NCBI GenBank assembly: GCA_029237695.1
Contig: CM055265.1
Span: 81,586,447-81,650,446, forward strand
Length of the DNA: 64,000 nt
Origin: Conchocele bisecta
Lineage: Eukaryota > Mollusca > Bivalvia > Lucinida > Thyasiridae
Direction of reading: 5' to 3'
This document shows positions 23,519 to 35,540 of the stretch, piece after piece. The position numbers and the translations under genes are program-made. How positions within the stretch are numbered: the stretch's first letter is position 1; each line of letters starts with the position of its first letter. The notes beneath the pieces are model-generated. The model did no database searches. It saw nothing but the letters and a program-made list of their open reading frames with translations, and was not told where the DNA came from.

Positions 23519-24151
23519 TTGTTTCCGAAGGGCCGCGCACCCCAGAGACTATCCGGAAGAGTTTACGACATCGAGGCGTTACGACATAGAGGCGTTCTGG
23601 CAAAGCAAACATATGTTGAAACAATTATGCCGATGGCCCACAAGCATTTTCGTCGGGAATGGCGTCGGCGCCGCCTTCGTACTAACGCGTCGTCAGTGTT
23701 TGTCCATGTTTAGGGTGAAATCACAGAATTTGGTCGCACGGACCTTGTTGTGCTGGATGGCAACATTAATGCCCAGCGATATATCGAACCAAGTGCTAAG
23801 GCATGTTACCTTGCCGTTCATGCGACGTCAACGTCACACATTATTGATTCAGCAGGACAATGTTACTCCGCATACTGCCATGCTCACAATAAACTTTCTC
23901 CAGCAGAATAACATGAATGTTCTGGACTGGCCTGCCACAATTCACATGATCTTAACCAAATTGAAAAATATTGGAGTGAATTAGGACGAGCAGTTCATCG
24001 CAGAGACCCCATACCAGCAAATGCATGTCAGCTGCGTGACGCTCTGGTTGCAGAACGGAACAATCTTCCTCAACAGTTGTCCATCGTACAATCCATGCGA
24101 CGGGGGTGCACATCATGTATTGCAGCCCACGGTGAACATACACGATATTAA
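23519..24151 (+). pseudogene. Tc1-like transposase remnant
   Basis: Pieces in different frames align to one Tc1-like protein. A segment YVETIMPMAHKHFRREW corresponds to the region after the HTH domains. QQDNVTPHTA at about 23860 is the DN-x-PH catalytic block around the second Asp. HDLNQIEKYWSELGRAVHRR supplies the DLNxIE glutamate region. The tail RGCTSCIAAHGEHTRY ends at a stop at 24149-24151, the typical Tc1 C-terminus. Several frameshifts and a stop near 23712 make it inactive. It lies inside the 3.8-kb TIR element and could be its own degraded transposase or a nested copy. Confidence 0.75.
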
Positions 24152-24404
24152 CAACTTTGTCATTTTGTATTGCTACGTGTCTGATGTTCTTGCCTACGTT
24201 ACCGTAATCTATTGATGACATTCAATATTTCTTTTGGAATTCTGTGTGAGGTTATATTTGCTTTACATGAAAATTTATTGTTGGTGGTTTATTTCAGCAC
24301 CATAACATACCAATTATTGTCCATTTATACTTTCTTGTTCCTTAAACTATAGATAAACTGTTTAGTGGTATACACTACAAGTCTGCATAGACACGCACAC
24401 ATAC

Positions 24405-24430
24405 ATGCACGCACGCACGCACGCACGCAC
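24405..24430. repeat. (ACGC)n microsatellite
   Basis: Short GCACGCACGC run inside the 3.8-kb TIR element. Confidence 0.9.
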
Positions 24431-24909
24431 ATTCGCCGCTGAAGTACTTTGTAAATATTGCGAAAGTTCTCTAGACTTAGATAGAATACTATTATTTGTC
24501 ATATTGTTTGTCATTCTGTTCCCTTTTCATGTTATGTCCCATATAGACAAGATGACTGTGTAAGTGGGAGGTTTGAGGCGCCGCGCTAACCAGGTTTAAC
24601 CCCCAATGGATATATCTTCACTGGCCGTTCCCAGGCGCAAGCCTTGCTGTCGTGAAGTGTAATATTGTTCCAGTGTTGTAGTTTTTATTTCCAATCATAG
24701 TCATATATAAACAAACAGTTTCAGATACATGTAACATACATTAAAGTATACGAACATAATTACATCACGTGTTTATGTATATATGCATACATTTGAATGT
24801 TTTCTATTTTAAGAATGTCCTAATAAGAAATAGAAGAAAGAGAAGAAGGATAGTAATACTAGAATAAGATATATTATTGTTCCTTTATATTTATATTGGG
24901 ACACTGGTT

Positions 24910-25265
24910 ACTATCTTAATGATTCTTTGAGGGGAGCTATTTTGTGGAGCTTTTGTAGTATGTTGTGTTGTTTTCCTATTTTGTATTTTTGTAAAAAAAA
25001 AAAAATGTTTTTGGGGGGCGTACACCACTGGTTGTGGAGTGCATTTTGCCATGTTGAAGACTCTGTACATGTAACCACCACTGGTTTATGTACATGTATG
25101 GACGTAATGTTGCTTTTATGATTTACTTTTACGATATTTAATAAATAATAGTACATGACAATTATATTCAGTATTCACAATCATGGGATTTGACTGAAAG
25201 CATGCTGTTATGTTTGTCATTGCTCAATGGCCTCTTAGGGTGTATTACTCTATTGTAGTGCTAAT
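24910..25265 (+). repeat. Dispersed repeat with palindrome motif (copy 4)
   Basis: GATTCTTTGAGGGGAGC, GTGGAGCTTTTGTAGTATG, then CGTACACCACTGGTTGTGG with AAGACTCTGTACATGTAACC as the facing arm, and TGCTCAATGGCC plus GTATTACTCTATTG further on. All match, inverted, the repeat at 7791-7958 and the palindrome motif elsewhere. Confidence 0.45.
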
Positions 25266-25849
25266 ATCCACAAAGATACTGTATTGTGTATTGTATATGT
25301 GTGCTAGTCTTCAAAATCGGGATAAAAATATTATATTAATTGTTATTAGTCTGTAGCCGTTATTCTGTAATTGGACATATTTTAAATAAACTTAGATTTA
25401 CCTTTTCCTCTGCCAATTTGTCTATTAATGGCTGGGACACACCACGAATCTTCAGAAAATATTCTATAGTCTGCATGGCTGCAAAAACATAAAATTGACA
25501 ACGTATATTTTCATAACTATTAAAATTTGTGACGCTGCAGCGTGTAATTGTAATTAAGAGGAGTAACTTTTGCGTCTACATAACCACTCTTCGTTACTTT
25601 AACAATTTGGATTAAGCTTGAACACTGTTTAAATATAGTACGTTGAATTCACGAGACTTAGAGTATATGTATACTTAACACACAATGATCCTATACATAT
25701 TTACCTGGTGTCACTTCACGAGTCACAAGTCGAAATTGGAAAACGTTGTTGGAAATTGCGCGCAGCAAAATACAAATGACGTACAAAAGAAAATGGGGAA
25801 CTACTCTACGATTGATTCGTCGTAGTAGAGAGCCGTTTTGATGGCTAAG

Positions 25850-26058
25850 CTAAGTCGTCGGCCACGACTTAGTAAGTCGTGGCCACGACTTACTAAGTCG
25901 TGGCCACGACATAGTTAAGTCGTGGCCACGAGTTACTAAGTCGTGGCCACGACATACTATGTCGTGGCCACGACATAGCTAAGTCGTGGCCACGACTTAC
26001 TAAGTCGTGGCCACGAGTTACTAAGTCGTGGCCACGAGTTACCAAGTCGTGGCCACGA
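25850..26058. repeat. Palindromic about 20-bp satellite, right arm
   Basis: About 10-11 units, complementary to the left arm, ending in the unique 55-bp terminus. Unit order and variant positions differ from the left arm, so the two arms have evolved or expanded separately. Confidence 0.9.
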
Positions 26059-26119
26059 GATAAAATATATGTTGGAAATGTCACCTCTATGCCACCGTAA
26101 TAATGGAACTCGGGATGTC

Positions 26120-26395
26120 ACTACCAGTGAAACATCAAGCTACTTAGAATGTAATCAACACACAACGCATTGAAACAGTACGAATGAATAAAGCATCACG
26201 CCACATACATAGAAATGTAATAAGACGGACAGAACTTAGAATATCATCAGCCAGCAAGCATCAAGCCACATATAATTGTAATAAGACGGATAGAACTTAA
26301 AATGTCATCAGCCAGCAAGCATCAAGCCACATATAAGTGTAATAAGACGGATATAACTTAAAATGTCATCAGCCAGCAAGCATCGAGACAAATAT
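26120..26395. repeat. 60-bp tandem repeat, about three units
   Basis: Units with AAGCATCAAGCCACATATAA, GTAATAAGACGGATAGAACT and ATGTCATCAGCCAGC repeat at about 60-bp spacing. Confidence 0.8.
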
Positions 26396-26618
26396 AATTA
26401 TGGTGGATATGACCTTCCATAGTTGTGTTGTTTGGTAATGTATTAGTCCTGTTTAAATTACATTTTTCTAACTTGGCAGTTGTGACCTTTCATCTGACTT
26501 CGGTTCAACACACAAGTATAATGGAAGTGATGTAACCCGTAAATCTCGCGATAGAACGAGAAAATGAAAATGGCCTCGAATCTGTGCGGCTATGGAAGTT
26601 AGAGGATCGCATGATACA

Positions 26619-26862
26619 TTGTGCAGGCCCGTAGCCAGGGGGTGTCAGAGCGGTCGACACCCCCCCCCCCCCCCCCCCCCCCCCACCCCCCCCCCCCCCC
26701 CCCCCCCCGCCCAGCCTCGAGGTACACTTTTTTAGCCTCGATGTCCACTTTTTTACACCCCCCTATACCTCAGGCCCACCCCTTGGACCTTCGAAAACGA
26801 AACCCCCCCACCACCCCCCCCCCCCCCGCCTTCAAACAGGGTCTGGCTACGGGCCTGTTGTG
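26619..26862. mobile_element. CAG-ended MITE E5, TSD TTGTG
   Basis: The element is 26624-26857 (234 bp). Its 15-bp perfect TIRs are CAGGCCCGTAGCCAG. The 5-bp duplication TTGTG is at 26619-26623 and 26858-26862. The inside is dominated by C-runs (26660-26708 and near 26815-26827), so its length may be unreliable in the assembly. TIR start and TSD length match E1-E4. Confidence 0.8.
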
Positions 26863-27412
26863 GGGTTCCTAACCCTAACCCATCCTAAATCAAACCCCAT
26901 AAAGATCAATCAAACAGAAAAAACAACTCCATAAGACAAAATAACCCCACAAGAGCAATTCATAACGGGGTTAAAACAGAATAAGCATCTCTTAACAAGT
27001 CCATCACTGTGTGGTTAACCTCACAATGTAGCTCTCGGACGCACAGACGGACACACGGACGGACGGACACCTCATTCTGATCACGGCACTATGTCTCGCT
27101 TTCCGCAAGCGGGCTCAACAATTTGCACTTATGACCATTTTAGTCGTACAAAGTTTAGTGAAACGGGCCCCAGGACTCTATACCAGTGTTTGCAAACAGT
27201 GTAGTCCCAGTTGAGACGGCTCGCAACGAAAATCTGCACTTTTTGCAAGTAATGTTCATGTACATTTTTGTATTTTATACAAAAAGAAACACTTTTCTCA
27301 TAAATGGACTATTCTGAAAATGATTTTGTGCCGATTGGATTGGTCAGAAAATTAATAAATCACAGACTAGTCCAGTTATTAGGTTGAAAGGGTTTATAAA
27401 ACTATAGAAAAC
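26863..27412. repeat. Degraded repeats; copy of the 1-530 family
   Basis: 26880-27100 has scattered CCCCA(T/C)AA words and a GGACGGACGGACAC end with CGCTTTCCGCAAGCGGGC, a terminus common to the tandem-cored elements. 27110-27400 matches the dispersed repeat at 1-530 in inverted form (ATTTTAGTCGTACAAAGTTTAG). Confidence 0.5.
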
Positions 27413-27690
27413 CAGGGCTCCAGATAAGGAATTAGTAATTGAGTATTTTCACTCCATCATTTCTGAAGTAATTGGGTATTTAAAAAATTTAATTGGGTAA
27501 AATAAAATCACACTACTGTTTACACATCAACAGATGGCAATTATTGAACAGTTTGCTTCGAAATGAAAACATATTTTGGCATTTCATTAGAATTGTGGAC
27601 AAGGAGACAATTCTAATGAAATACCAAGATGTGTTTTCATGGAAAATAAGAAAAATATGCTATATTTGTGGTCTGTTGATGTGTAAAACA
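27413..27690. mobile_element. Truncated CAG-ended repeat end
   Basis: It starts CAGGGCTCCAGATAAGGAAT, the same terminus as at 45833, and continues with AATTGGGTATTT words. An internal inverted repeat (TGTTTACACATCAACAGA near 27520 and its complement near 27675) is present. The opposite terminus is absent, so the element is truncated on the right. Confidence 0.45.
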
Positions 27691-27849
27691 GAACGGAATA
27701 TTTACATTGAAAAAAAAAAATATTCAGCCCTATAATTAGAATATCATGACCTGGTGCCAGGTCCATACCACACCAAAGCCACTTGGCCACGTCAAGTAGT
27801 ACTCTAGTTATTGTGTTGAAAAGAATACAGAAAGCGAAAATTAATTAAA

Positions 27850-30748
27850 ACAAGAGGGCCTGATGGCCTTAATTCGCTCACCTGACTCCATGAACACCAG
27901 AGGAGAATGTGACATTGAGTTCATGTGTTTTAAAAAAATTGTGATATTTTTAGATGGCGGTCATCTTGGATTAAGCGATGACTCATTTTACAAAATCTGA
28001 AAATGCTTCACCCAAGGATCTTAACTTCCTATGAAGTTTGGCCAGCATCGGCCATGTGGTTCCTGAGAAAAAGACGTTCAAAATCTTGAATAAATGGACC
28101 TTTTGGTGGCCATTATGGATGACATAATCATCCGATTCCGACAAATATTGCACCAGAGCAATCGCCTCATCGATACCTTCAATTTTATATATGGCATGAG
28201 CATATTCGGTCAAAAATAAAATTTGACCCCAATTTGACCCAACGGGCCATGCCCATTTTTGACCCCAGGGTCACCATTTTCACAACTTTGAAAGAGCATT
28301 GTCAATCGATCATTCCTACCAAGTTTAGTCGAAATCCGGCCAGTGGTTCATCAGAAGATTTTTTAAGAATTTATGCTATTTTTAGATGGCGGCCATCTTG
28401 GATTAGCGATGACCTCCATTTTAGCAAATCTGAAAAGGGTTCACCCATGGACCATAACTTTTAAGTTTGGCTACCATGGGCCAAGCGGTTCATGTGAAGA
28501 AGAATTTTGAAATCTCTAATAAAAGAACGACCTTTTGACATTTCGGCGGCCATCTTGGATGACATAACAATCCGATTTCGACAAAAAATGTACCAGAGTG
28601 ATCGCCTCATTGATACCTTCGATTTGATATATAACATGACCATATTCGGTCAAAAATAAAATTTGACCAACGGGCCACGCCCATTTTTGACCCTGGGGTC
28701 ACCATTTTAACAACTTTGAAAGAGCAATGTACATCGATCATTCCTACCAAGTTTCGTTGAAATCCGGCTAGCGGTTCATGAGAAGAAGATTTTTTAAGAA
28801 TTTATGCTATTTTTAGACGGCGGCCATCTTGGATTAGCGATGCCCTCCATTTTAACAAATCTGAAAAGGCTTCACCCATGGACCATAACTTTTAAGTTTG
28901 GCTACCATGGGCCAAGCAGTTCATGTGAAGAAGAATTTTGAAATCTCTAATAAAAGAACGACCTTTTGACATTTCGGCGGCCATCTTGGATGACATAACA
29001 ATCCGATTTCGACAAAAAAATGTACCAGATGATCGCCTCATTGATACCTTCAATTTGATATTTATGACATGACCATATTCGGTCAAAAATAAAATTTGAC
29101 CCCAATTTGACCCCCACGGGCCACGCCCATTTTTTTGACCCCGGGGTCACCATTTTAACAACTTTGAAAGAGCAATGTACATGATCATTCCTACCAAGTT
29201 TCGGTCGAATCGGCTAGCGGTTCATGAGAAGAAGATTTTTTAAGAATTTGTGCTATTTTTAGACGGTGGCCATCTTGGATTAGCGATGACCTCCATTTTA
29301 ACAATCTGAAAAGGCTTCACCCATGGACCATAACTTTTAAGTTTGGCTACATGGGCCAAGCGGTCATGTGAAGAAGAATTTTGAAATCTCTAATAAAAGA
29401 ACGACCTTTTGGCGGCCATCTTGGATGACATAACAATCGATTTCGACAGAAAATGCCACCAGGTGATCGCCTCATTGATCATTCAATTTGATATATGACA
29501 TGACCATATTCGGTCAAAAATAAAATTTGACCCAATTTGCCCCACGGGCCACGCCATTTTTGACCCCGGGGTCACCATTTTAACAACTTTGAAAGAGCAA
29601 TGTACATCGATCATTCTACCAGTTTCGTCGAAATCCGGCAAGCGGTTCATGAGAAGAAGATTTTTTAAGAATTTATGCTATTTTTAGACGGCGGCCATCT
29701 TGGATTAGCGATGACCTCCATTTTAACAAATCTGAAAAGGCTTCACCATGGACCATAACTTTTAAGTTTGGCTACCATGGGCCAAGCGGTTCATGTGAAG
29801 AAGAATTTTGAAATCTCTAATAAAAGAAACGACCTTTTGGCGGCCATCTTGGATGACATAACAATCCGATTTCGACAAAAAATGCACCAGAGTGATCGCC
29901 TCATTGATACCTTCAATTTGATATATGAAATGACCATATTCAGTCAAAAATAAAATTTGACCCTAATTTGACCCCACGGGCCACGCCCATTTTTGACCCC
30001 AGGGTCACCATTTTAACAACTTTGAAAGAGCAATGTACATCGATCGTTCCAACCAAGTTTTGTCGAAATCCGGCTGGCGGTTCTTGAGAAGATTTTTTAA
30101 GAATTTATGCTATTTTTAGACGGCGGCCATCTTGGATTAGCGATGACCTCCATTTTAACAAATCTGAAAAGGCTTCACCCATGGACCATAACTTTAAGTT
30201 TGGCTACCATGGGCCAAGCGGTTCATGTGAAGAAGAATTTTGAAATCTCTGATAAAAGAACGACCTTTTGACCTTTCGGCGGCCATCTTGGATGACATAA
30301 CAATCCAATTTCGACAAAAAATGCACCAGAGTGATCGCCTCATTGATACCTTCAATTTGATATATGAAATGACCATATTCAGTCAAAAATAAAATTTGAC
30401 CCCAATTTGACCCCACGGGCCACGCCCATTTTTAACCCCAGGGTCACCATTTTAACAACTTTGAAAGAGCAATGTACATCGATCATTGGCGGTTCTTGAG
30501 AAGAAGATTTTTTAAGAATTTGTGCTATTTTTAGACGGCGGCCATCTTGGATTACGTAATGACGTCATTTTAACAATTTTGTAATCCCCCTACCTAAGGA
30601 CCATGACCATGAAGTTTGGTGACCATAGGCCAAATGGTTTCCGAGGAGAAGACGTTTGAAAATGTTCACGGACGACGACGACGACGGACGACGACGGACA
30701 CATTGCGGTAACAATAGCTCACATGAGCTTCGCTCAGGTGAGCTAAAA
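27850..30748. mobile_element. HINE-like element, most complete copy, 430-bp units
   Basis: The left terminus is ACAAGAGGGCC followed by CGCTCACCTGA. The right terminus is AGCTCACATGAGC facing GCTCAGGTGAGCT, then a poly-A stretch (30744-30750). The core has about six units of 425-447 bp; GGCCATCTTGGATTAGCGAT recurs near 28388, 28818, 29268, 29693 and 30123. Units differ by single-base deletions, which give shifting frames and rule out protein coding. CGGACGACGACGACG near 30670 precedes the terminal hairpin. The 60-75-residue minus-strand ORFs repeated here are by-products. Confidence 0.75.
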
Positions 30749-30750
30749 AA

Positions 30751-31448
30751 AGAAGCTTTGACATATATATATATGATCATTACCAAAACGTACGAGACAT
30801 ATTCACTATTATTGTTATTTATATTTTAAGTATTAAATGAACATAAACAAACAAATAAATATTATTTATCGAGAGATAAACTTCGTAGAGTTTTTTCTTC
30901 AACAACGTTTTTTAGCAGCGAATTTGCTTAGAGGCTTGCATGCTTCTTATTTTGTATAAGCGTTGAGTGACATAGATTTTGTTTTTTTATAGTGGCTATG
31001 TTTGCATGCGCTAAATTCAATGGTTTCGGACCCGGTGCCTACCGTTTCGTCCCAAGATATATGTGGCCACGTATACACTAGTCTATACTCGCAGTCATAT
31101 TATTATTTGTTAGCCCGGCCGCGTACAGCCGACAAATAATCCGTGAATTAAACTTGCCCGATATGGACCGTGTTCAAAATCGCTAGCGATTCTACCCGTA
31201 ACCGTGTACATAGACACTGCTTGAATCTTACTTCCCGCAAATTGAAGTAAACTGTAAACAACAAATGGTCGCTGAATTAATACCATTTGTTGGCCATTAT
31301 CGATGGAATTAATTGGCAATTTCTTCAGAAAATAAAATCCTAACCAATTCTTTCACTCGCCAAACTGGGCGAGTGCCTGTAGAAAGTACTCGACCGCCAC
31401 AAAAAGCACTCGCCATAGCGAGCTGGGCGAGTGAAATTTCAACCCCTG
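30751..31448. other. Unassigned, ending in a CAG-type transposon terminus
   Basis: Nothing recognisable until 31340-31448, where repeated GGCGAGTG/ACTCGCC words end in ATTTCAACCCCTG. Read inward this is CAGGGGTTGAAATTTCACTC, a terminus of the same kind as E1. No matching left end was found, so it appears truncated. Confidence 0.4.
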
Positions 31449-31449
31449 C

Positions 31450-32099
31450 GTACGTTAAAAAGTTAACGTTGAAAATGGAAAGTCAATTACGTAGAAATAA
31501 TAGGTGAAGGTAAAAAAATGGTCACATGTTGGATAGTTGTATGTGGTAGGCACCCCTTGGTTATGAAGCTGTGAAAGTTTGGTGGTCCTAGGTGGTACAG
31601 TACCAATGAAATGGACTTGAACACGAAAACTTAACATTGTAAACGCGAAAACTTAACATTGAAAATGGCTAAGTCGACTGCGCGGAAAAAATGGGTCAAG
31701 TTAAAAAACAAGAAACGAGGCAAAGCCACGAAGACCAGGTTTTTTCCAAGCATAGACACTTGGATAACATAATTATACCCACTTTTTGTAGACTAGATGG
31801 CCATGGCCTGCATGTCGCCCCTTGGGGCGAGGCATGGACACTAAAAAAATAGTAGATATAGTAGATGGAAAAACTTTAACGAAAAAACTTTAACCGGACA
31901 CACGGACGTACGGACGGACGTATGCCAAAATGCCGACCATATCGCGCTTTCCGCAAGCGGGTGCGACAATGATGATAAACACCCATGTGAAGTATCAAGG
32001 TATTGGGTGAAGCAGTTGCAGAGATATAGTACACGAAAAAACTTTAACAAAATAATTCAAAGTAATTTGACCTTGACATTGGGCACAGGGGCAGCACGG

Positions 32100-32134
<35 letters not shown>

Positions 32135-33965
32135 GAAAATGAAAATATGGATGATGATAAACACCCATGTGAAGTTTCAAGGTATGGGCGAAGCAGTTGC
32201 AGAGATAAAGTATAACGAAAAAAGTTTTAAACCAAAAAATTTAACCAGACGTACCTTAAAAAGTTAACGTTGAAAATGGCTAAGTCAATTACGTAGAAAT
32301 AATAGTTGGAATTGGTATGGTCACATGGTGTAGGTAGTTAAAAAAAATGTCACAATGTGTAGTATGTGTAGGCACCCCTTGATTATGAAGCTGTGAAATT
32401 TTGTGGTCCTAGGTGGTACAGTACCAAAGAAATGGACTTAAACACGAAAACTTAACTATTGAAAATGGCTAAGTCGACTGCGCTGAAAAATGTCAAGCTA
32501 AAAAAAAAAAGTAACATGTTGGATAGTGATATGTGGTGGGCACCCCTTGATTATGAAGCTGTGAAAGTTTGGTGGTCCTAGGTGGTACAGTAACAAAGAA
32601 ATGGACTCAAACACGAAAACTTAACATTGTAAACGCGAAAACTTAACATTGAAAATGGCTAAGTCGACTGCGCGGAAAAAATGGGTCAAGTTAAAAAACA
32701 AGAAACGAGGCAAAGCCACGAAGACCAGGTTTTTTCCAAGCATAGACACTTGGATAACATAATTATACCCACTTTTTGTAGACTAGATGGCCATGGCCTG
32801 CATGTCGCGCCTTGGGGCGAGGCATGGACACTAAAAAAATAGTAGATATAGTAGATGGAAAAACTTTAACGAAAAAACTTTAACCGGACACACGGACGTA
32901 CGGACGGACGTATGCCAAAATGCCGACCATATCGCGCTTTCCGCAAGCGGGTGCGACAATGATGATAAACACCCATGTGAAGTATCAAGGTATTGGGTGA
33001 AGCAGTTGCAGAGATATAGTACACGAAAAAACTTTAACAAAATAATTCAAAGTAATTTGACCTTGACATTGGGCACAGGGGCAGCACGGTTGGGGGGTAA
33101 AATGAAAATATGGATGATGATAAACACCCATGTGAAGTTTCAAGGTATGGGCGAAGCAGTTGCAGAGATATAGTATAACGAAAAAGTTTTAACCAAAAAA
33201 TTTAACCAGACGTACCTTAAAAAGTTAACGTTGAAAATGGCTAAGTCAATTACGTAGAAATAATAGGTGAAGGTAAAAAAAATGGTCACATGTTGGATAG
33301 TTGTATGTGGTAGGCACCCCTTGGTTATGAAGCTGTGAAAGTTTGGTGGTCCTAGGTGGTACAGTACCAAAGAAATGGACTTAAACACGAAAACTTAACA
33401 TATTGAAAATGGCTAAGTCGACTGCGCTGAAAAAATGGGTCAAGCTAAAAAAAAAAGTAACATGTTGGATAGTGATATGTGGTGGGCACCCCTTGATTAT
33501 GAAGCTGTGAAAGTTTGGTGGTCCTAGGTGGTACAGTAACAAAGAAATGTACTCAAACACGAAAACTTAACATTGTAAACGCGAAAACTTAACATTGAAA
33601 ATGGCTAAGTCGACTGCGCGGAAAAAATGGGTCAAGTTAAAAAAAAAAGTAACATGTTGGATAGTAATATGTGGTGGGCACCCCTTGATTATGAAGCTGT
33701 GAAAGTTTGGTGGTCCTAGGTGGTACAGTAACAAAGAAATGGACTCAAACACGAAAACTTAAAACATTGTAAACGCGAAAACTTAACATTGAAAATGGCT
33801 AAGTCGACAGCGCGGAAAAAATGGGTCAAGTTAAAAAAAAATAAACATGTTGGATAGTAATGTGTGGTGGGCACCCCTTTATTATGAAGCTGTGAAAGTT
33901 TGGTGGTCCTAGGTGGTACAGTAACAAAGAAATGGACTCAAACACGAAAACTTAACATTGATTGT
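31450..33965. repeat. Tandem array, about 190-bp units, with HINE-type terminus
   Basis: Units contain GAAAATGGCTAAGTCGACTG, GGCACCCCTTGATTATGAAG, GGTGGTCCTAGGTGGTACAG and AACACGAAAACTTAACATTG. Two long segments with ACAAGAAACGAGGCAAAGCC, TGTCGCGCCTTGGGGCG and CACATGGGTGTTTATC units are embedded at 31706-32270 and 32696-33234. ORFs here repeat identically and are not genes. The array ends at 33960-34030 in CCGCCCGCCCGCCC and CCTGGATTTTTTTT. The inverted form of the same array is at 56100-56760. Confidence 0.75.
31620..33234. repeat. Recent 990-bp tandem duplication
   Basis: 31620-32270 and 32610-33234 are near-identical at a 990-bp offset; one substitution was noticed in the first about 460 bp (31819 versus 32809). 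The main difference is a G-run: 32 G at 32102-32133 against 6 G at 33092-33097. Confidence 0.85.
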
Positions 33966-34079
33966 GGACGCCGCTCGCCGCCCGCCCGCCCGCCCGGCTT
34001 TCGCCAATCCAATAGCCTGGATTTTTTTTTAAAAAACCTGGCTAAAAATGAAAAACAAAAATGGAAAAAAAGAGTTCAA

Positions 34080-34690
34080 AATTAAAAATAATAATGCTTG
34101 CTACTGGAGCGCAGAATTATTTGTTAATAGTCCTATATGTATGTACATATATCTGCACAGGTGCACATAATGCCACAATATTTTCAACACAGTTTAGGGA
34201 AATGTAATAATTTAGAATGTAAATAAAAAAAATTAATGCTCGCTACTGGAGCCGAGAATTTGTTTTAATAGGCCTATATTTATCTACATATATCTGCACA
34301 GGTCCACATACTGCCACAATATTGTCAACACAGTTTAGGGAAATGTAATAATTTAGCTGTATAAATTACCTGTAGTAAGCTAGTGGTCAGTTAAAAAATT
34401 GAAAAAGAATGTAAAAAAAAAATAATGAAAAAAAAAATGGAAAAAAAAAGTTCAAAAATTAAAAATAATAATGCTTGCTCCTGGAGCAGAGAATTTTTGT
34501 TTAATAGTCCTATATTTATCTACATATATCTGCACAGGTCCACATAATGCCACAATATTTTCAACACAGTTTACGGAAATGTAATATCCAATGTAGTAAT
34601 TTACCTGTATAAATTACCTGTGGTCAGACTGGTCAAGACTGGACATTTGCATATGCTAGCACATGCACAGGTGAATGGTTCTCCCAGTCT
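34080..34690 (+). repeat. Tandem array with ATAGTCCTATAT and ACAATATTTTCAACAC units
   Basis: Three units (period about 150-230 bp, variable because of A-runs) with TGCTTGCTACTGGAGC, ATCTGCACAGGT and GCCACAATATTTTCAACACAG. Inverted copies are at 55830-56060, 58555-59170 and 61740-63400. Confidence 0.75.
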
Positions 34691-34699
34691 CTATTGTTC

Positions 34700-35459
34700 T
34701 CTCTACAGGTAAGGTGTACAGAGCACACGAGAAAAGGTGTACAGAGCAGACGAGAAAACGAGTGTTCATGCATTATTGTCCAGTTTGTAGAGTGCGCAAA
34801 ACAAAAAAGGGAGATAACTAAAAAATTAGCTACGCAAGAGTTGTCATTCTTGTGCGCGACACACCTCCGGGTCGTGGTCTATGCATGTGTGAAGTTTCAT
34901 GAAAATATTACAAAGGGTGGTCGAGTTATACTCCGGACAGGAAATCACTACGTGAAAACAAAAAATGGAGATAACTCAAAAATTAGCTATGCAAGAGTTG
35001 TCATTCTTGTGCACAACACACCTTCGGTTCGTGGTCTAATTGAATGTGTGAAGTTTCATAAAAATATTCCAAAGGGTGGTCGAGTTATGGTCAATCAGTG
35101 CGCGAAACAAAAAAGGGAGATAACTAAAAAATTAGCTATGCAAGAGTTGTCATTATTGTGCGCGACACACCTTCGGGTCGTGGTCTATGCATGTGTGAAG
35201 TATCATGAACATTTTTCCAAAGGGTGGTGGAGTTATGCTCCGGACACGAAATCAGTGCGAGAAACAAAAAAGGGAGAGAACTCAAAACTTACCTATGCAA
35301 GAGTTGTCATTCTTGGGCGCGACACACCTTCGGGTCGTGGTCTATGCATGTGTGAAGTTTCATGAAAATATTCCAAAGGGTCTTCGAGTTATGCTCCGGA
35401 AAAGAAGTGTCTGCGGCGGACGCGGACGCGGCCCGCTGTCAAATCCATAGTATCCCCCG
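34700..35459 (+). repeat. 150-bp tandem array and TATCCCCCG palindromic terminus
   Basis: Four units of about 150 bp with GTCGTGGTCTATGCATGTGT, GAAGTTTCATGAAAATATTC, CCAAAGGGTGGTCGAGTTAT and AAAAAAGGGAGATAACTAAA. It ends CCGCTGTCAAATCCATAG and a TATCCCCCGACGG terminus at 35459. Because the period is near a multiple of three, a 223-codon ORF stays open; its product is pure repeat. Inverted copies are at 55037-55690 and 60910-61590. Confidence 0.8.
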
Positions 35460-35540
35460 ACGGAGTATAGACGTACCATAAAGAACATGTTGTGCCTACT
35501 GAGTTTAAATATTTCAACACAGCATGCATTACATAAACGT

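Larger units (their letters stand above)
22281..26105 (+). mobile_element. 3.8-kb TIR element with palindromic satellite arms
   Basis: The ends TACGGTGGCATAGAGGTGAC and the exact complement (ending 26099) start about 55 bp of near-perfect inverted repeat, followed on both sides by arrays of an about 20-bp unit (CGTGGCCACGACTTAGTA), left 22329-22581 and right 25850-26058. ATAATG flanks both sides (22281-22286, 26100-26105), compatible with a 6-bp duplication; alternatively TA is duplicated and the TIR begins CGGTGG. Inside are an integrase-like exon, Tc1-like transposase remnants and a palindrome-motif repeat. It cannot encode an intact transposase. Confidence 0.75.

Noticed and set aside
27983..30416. 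Family of 60-76-codon minus-strand ORFs repeated along the element
   Set aside because: They are the 430-bp unit read repeatedly; different units have different frame breaks.
34694..35365. 223-codon ORF
   Set aside because: It covers four units of a 150-bp tandem repeat; each unit translates to the same segment and inverted copies elsewhere show frame-breaking indels.
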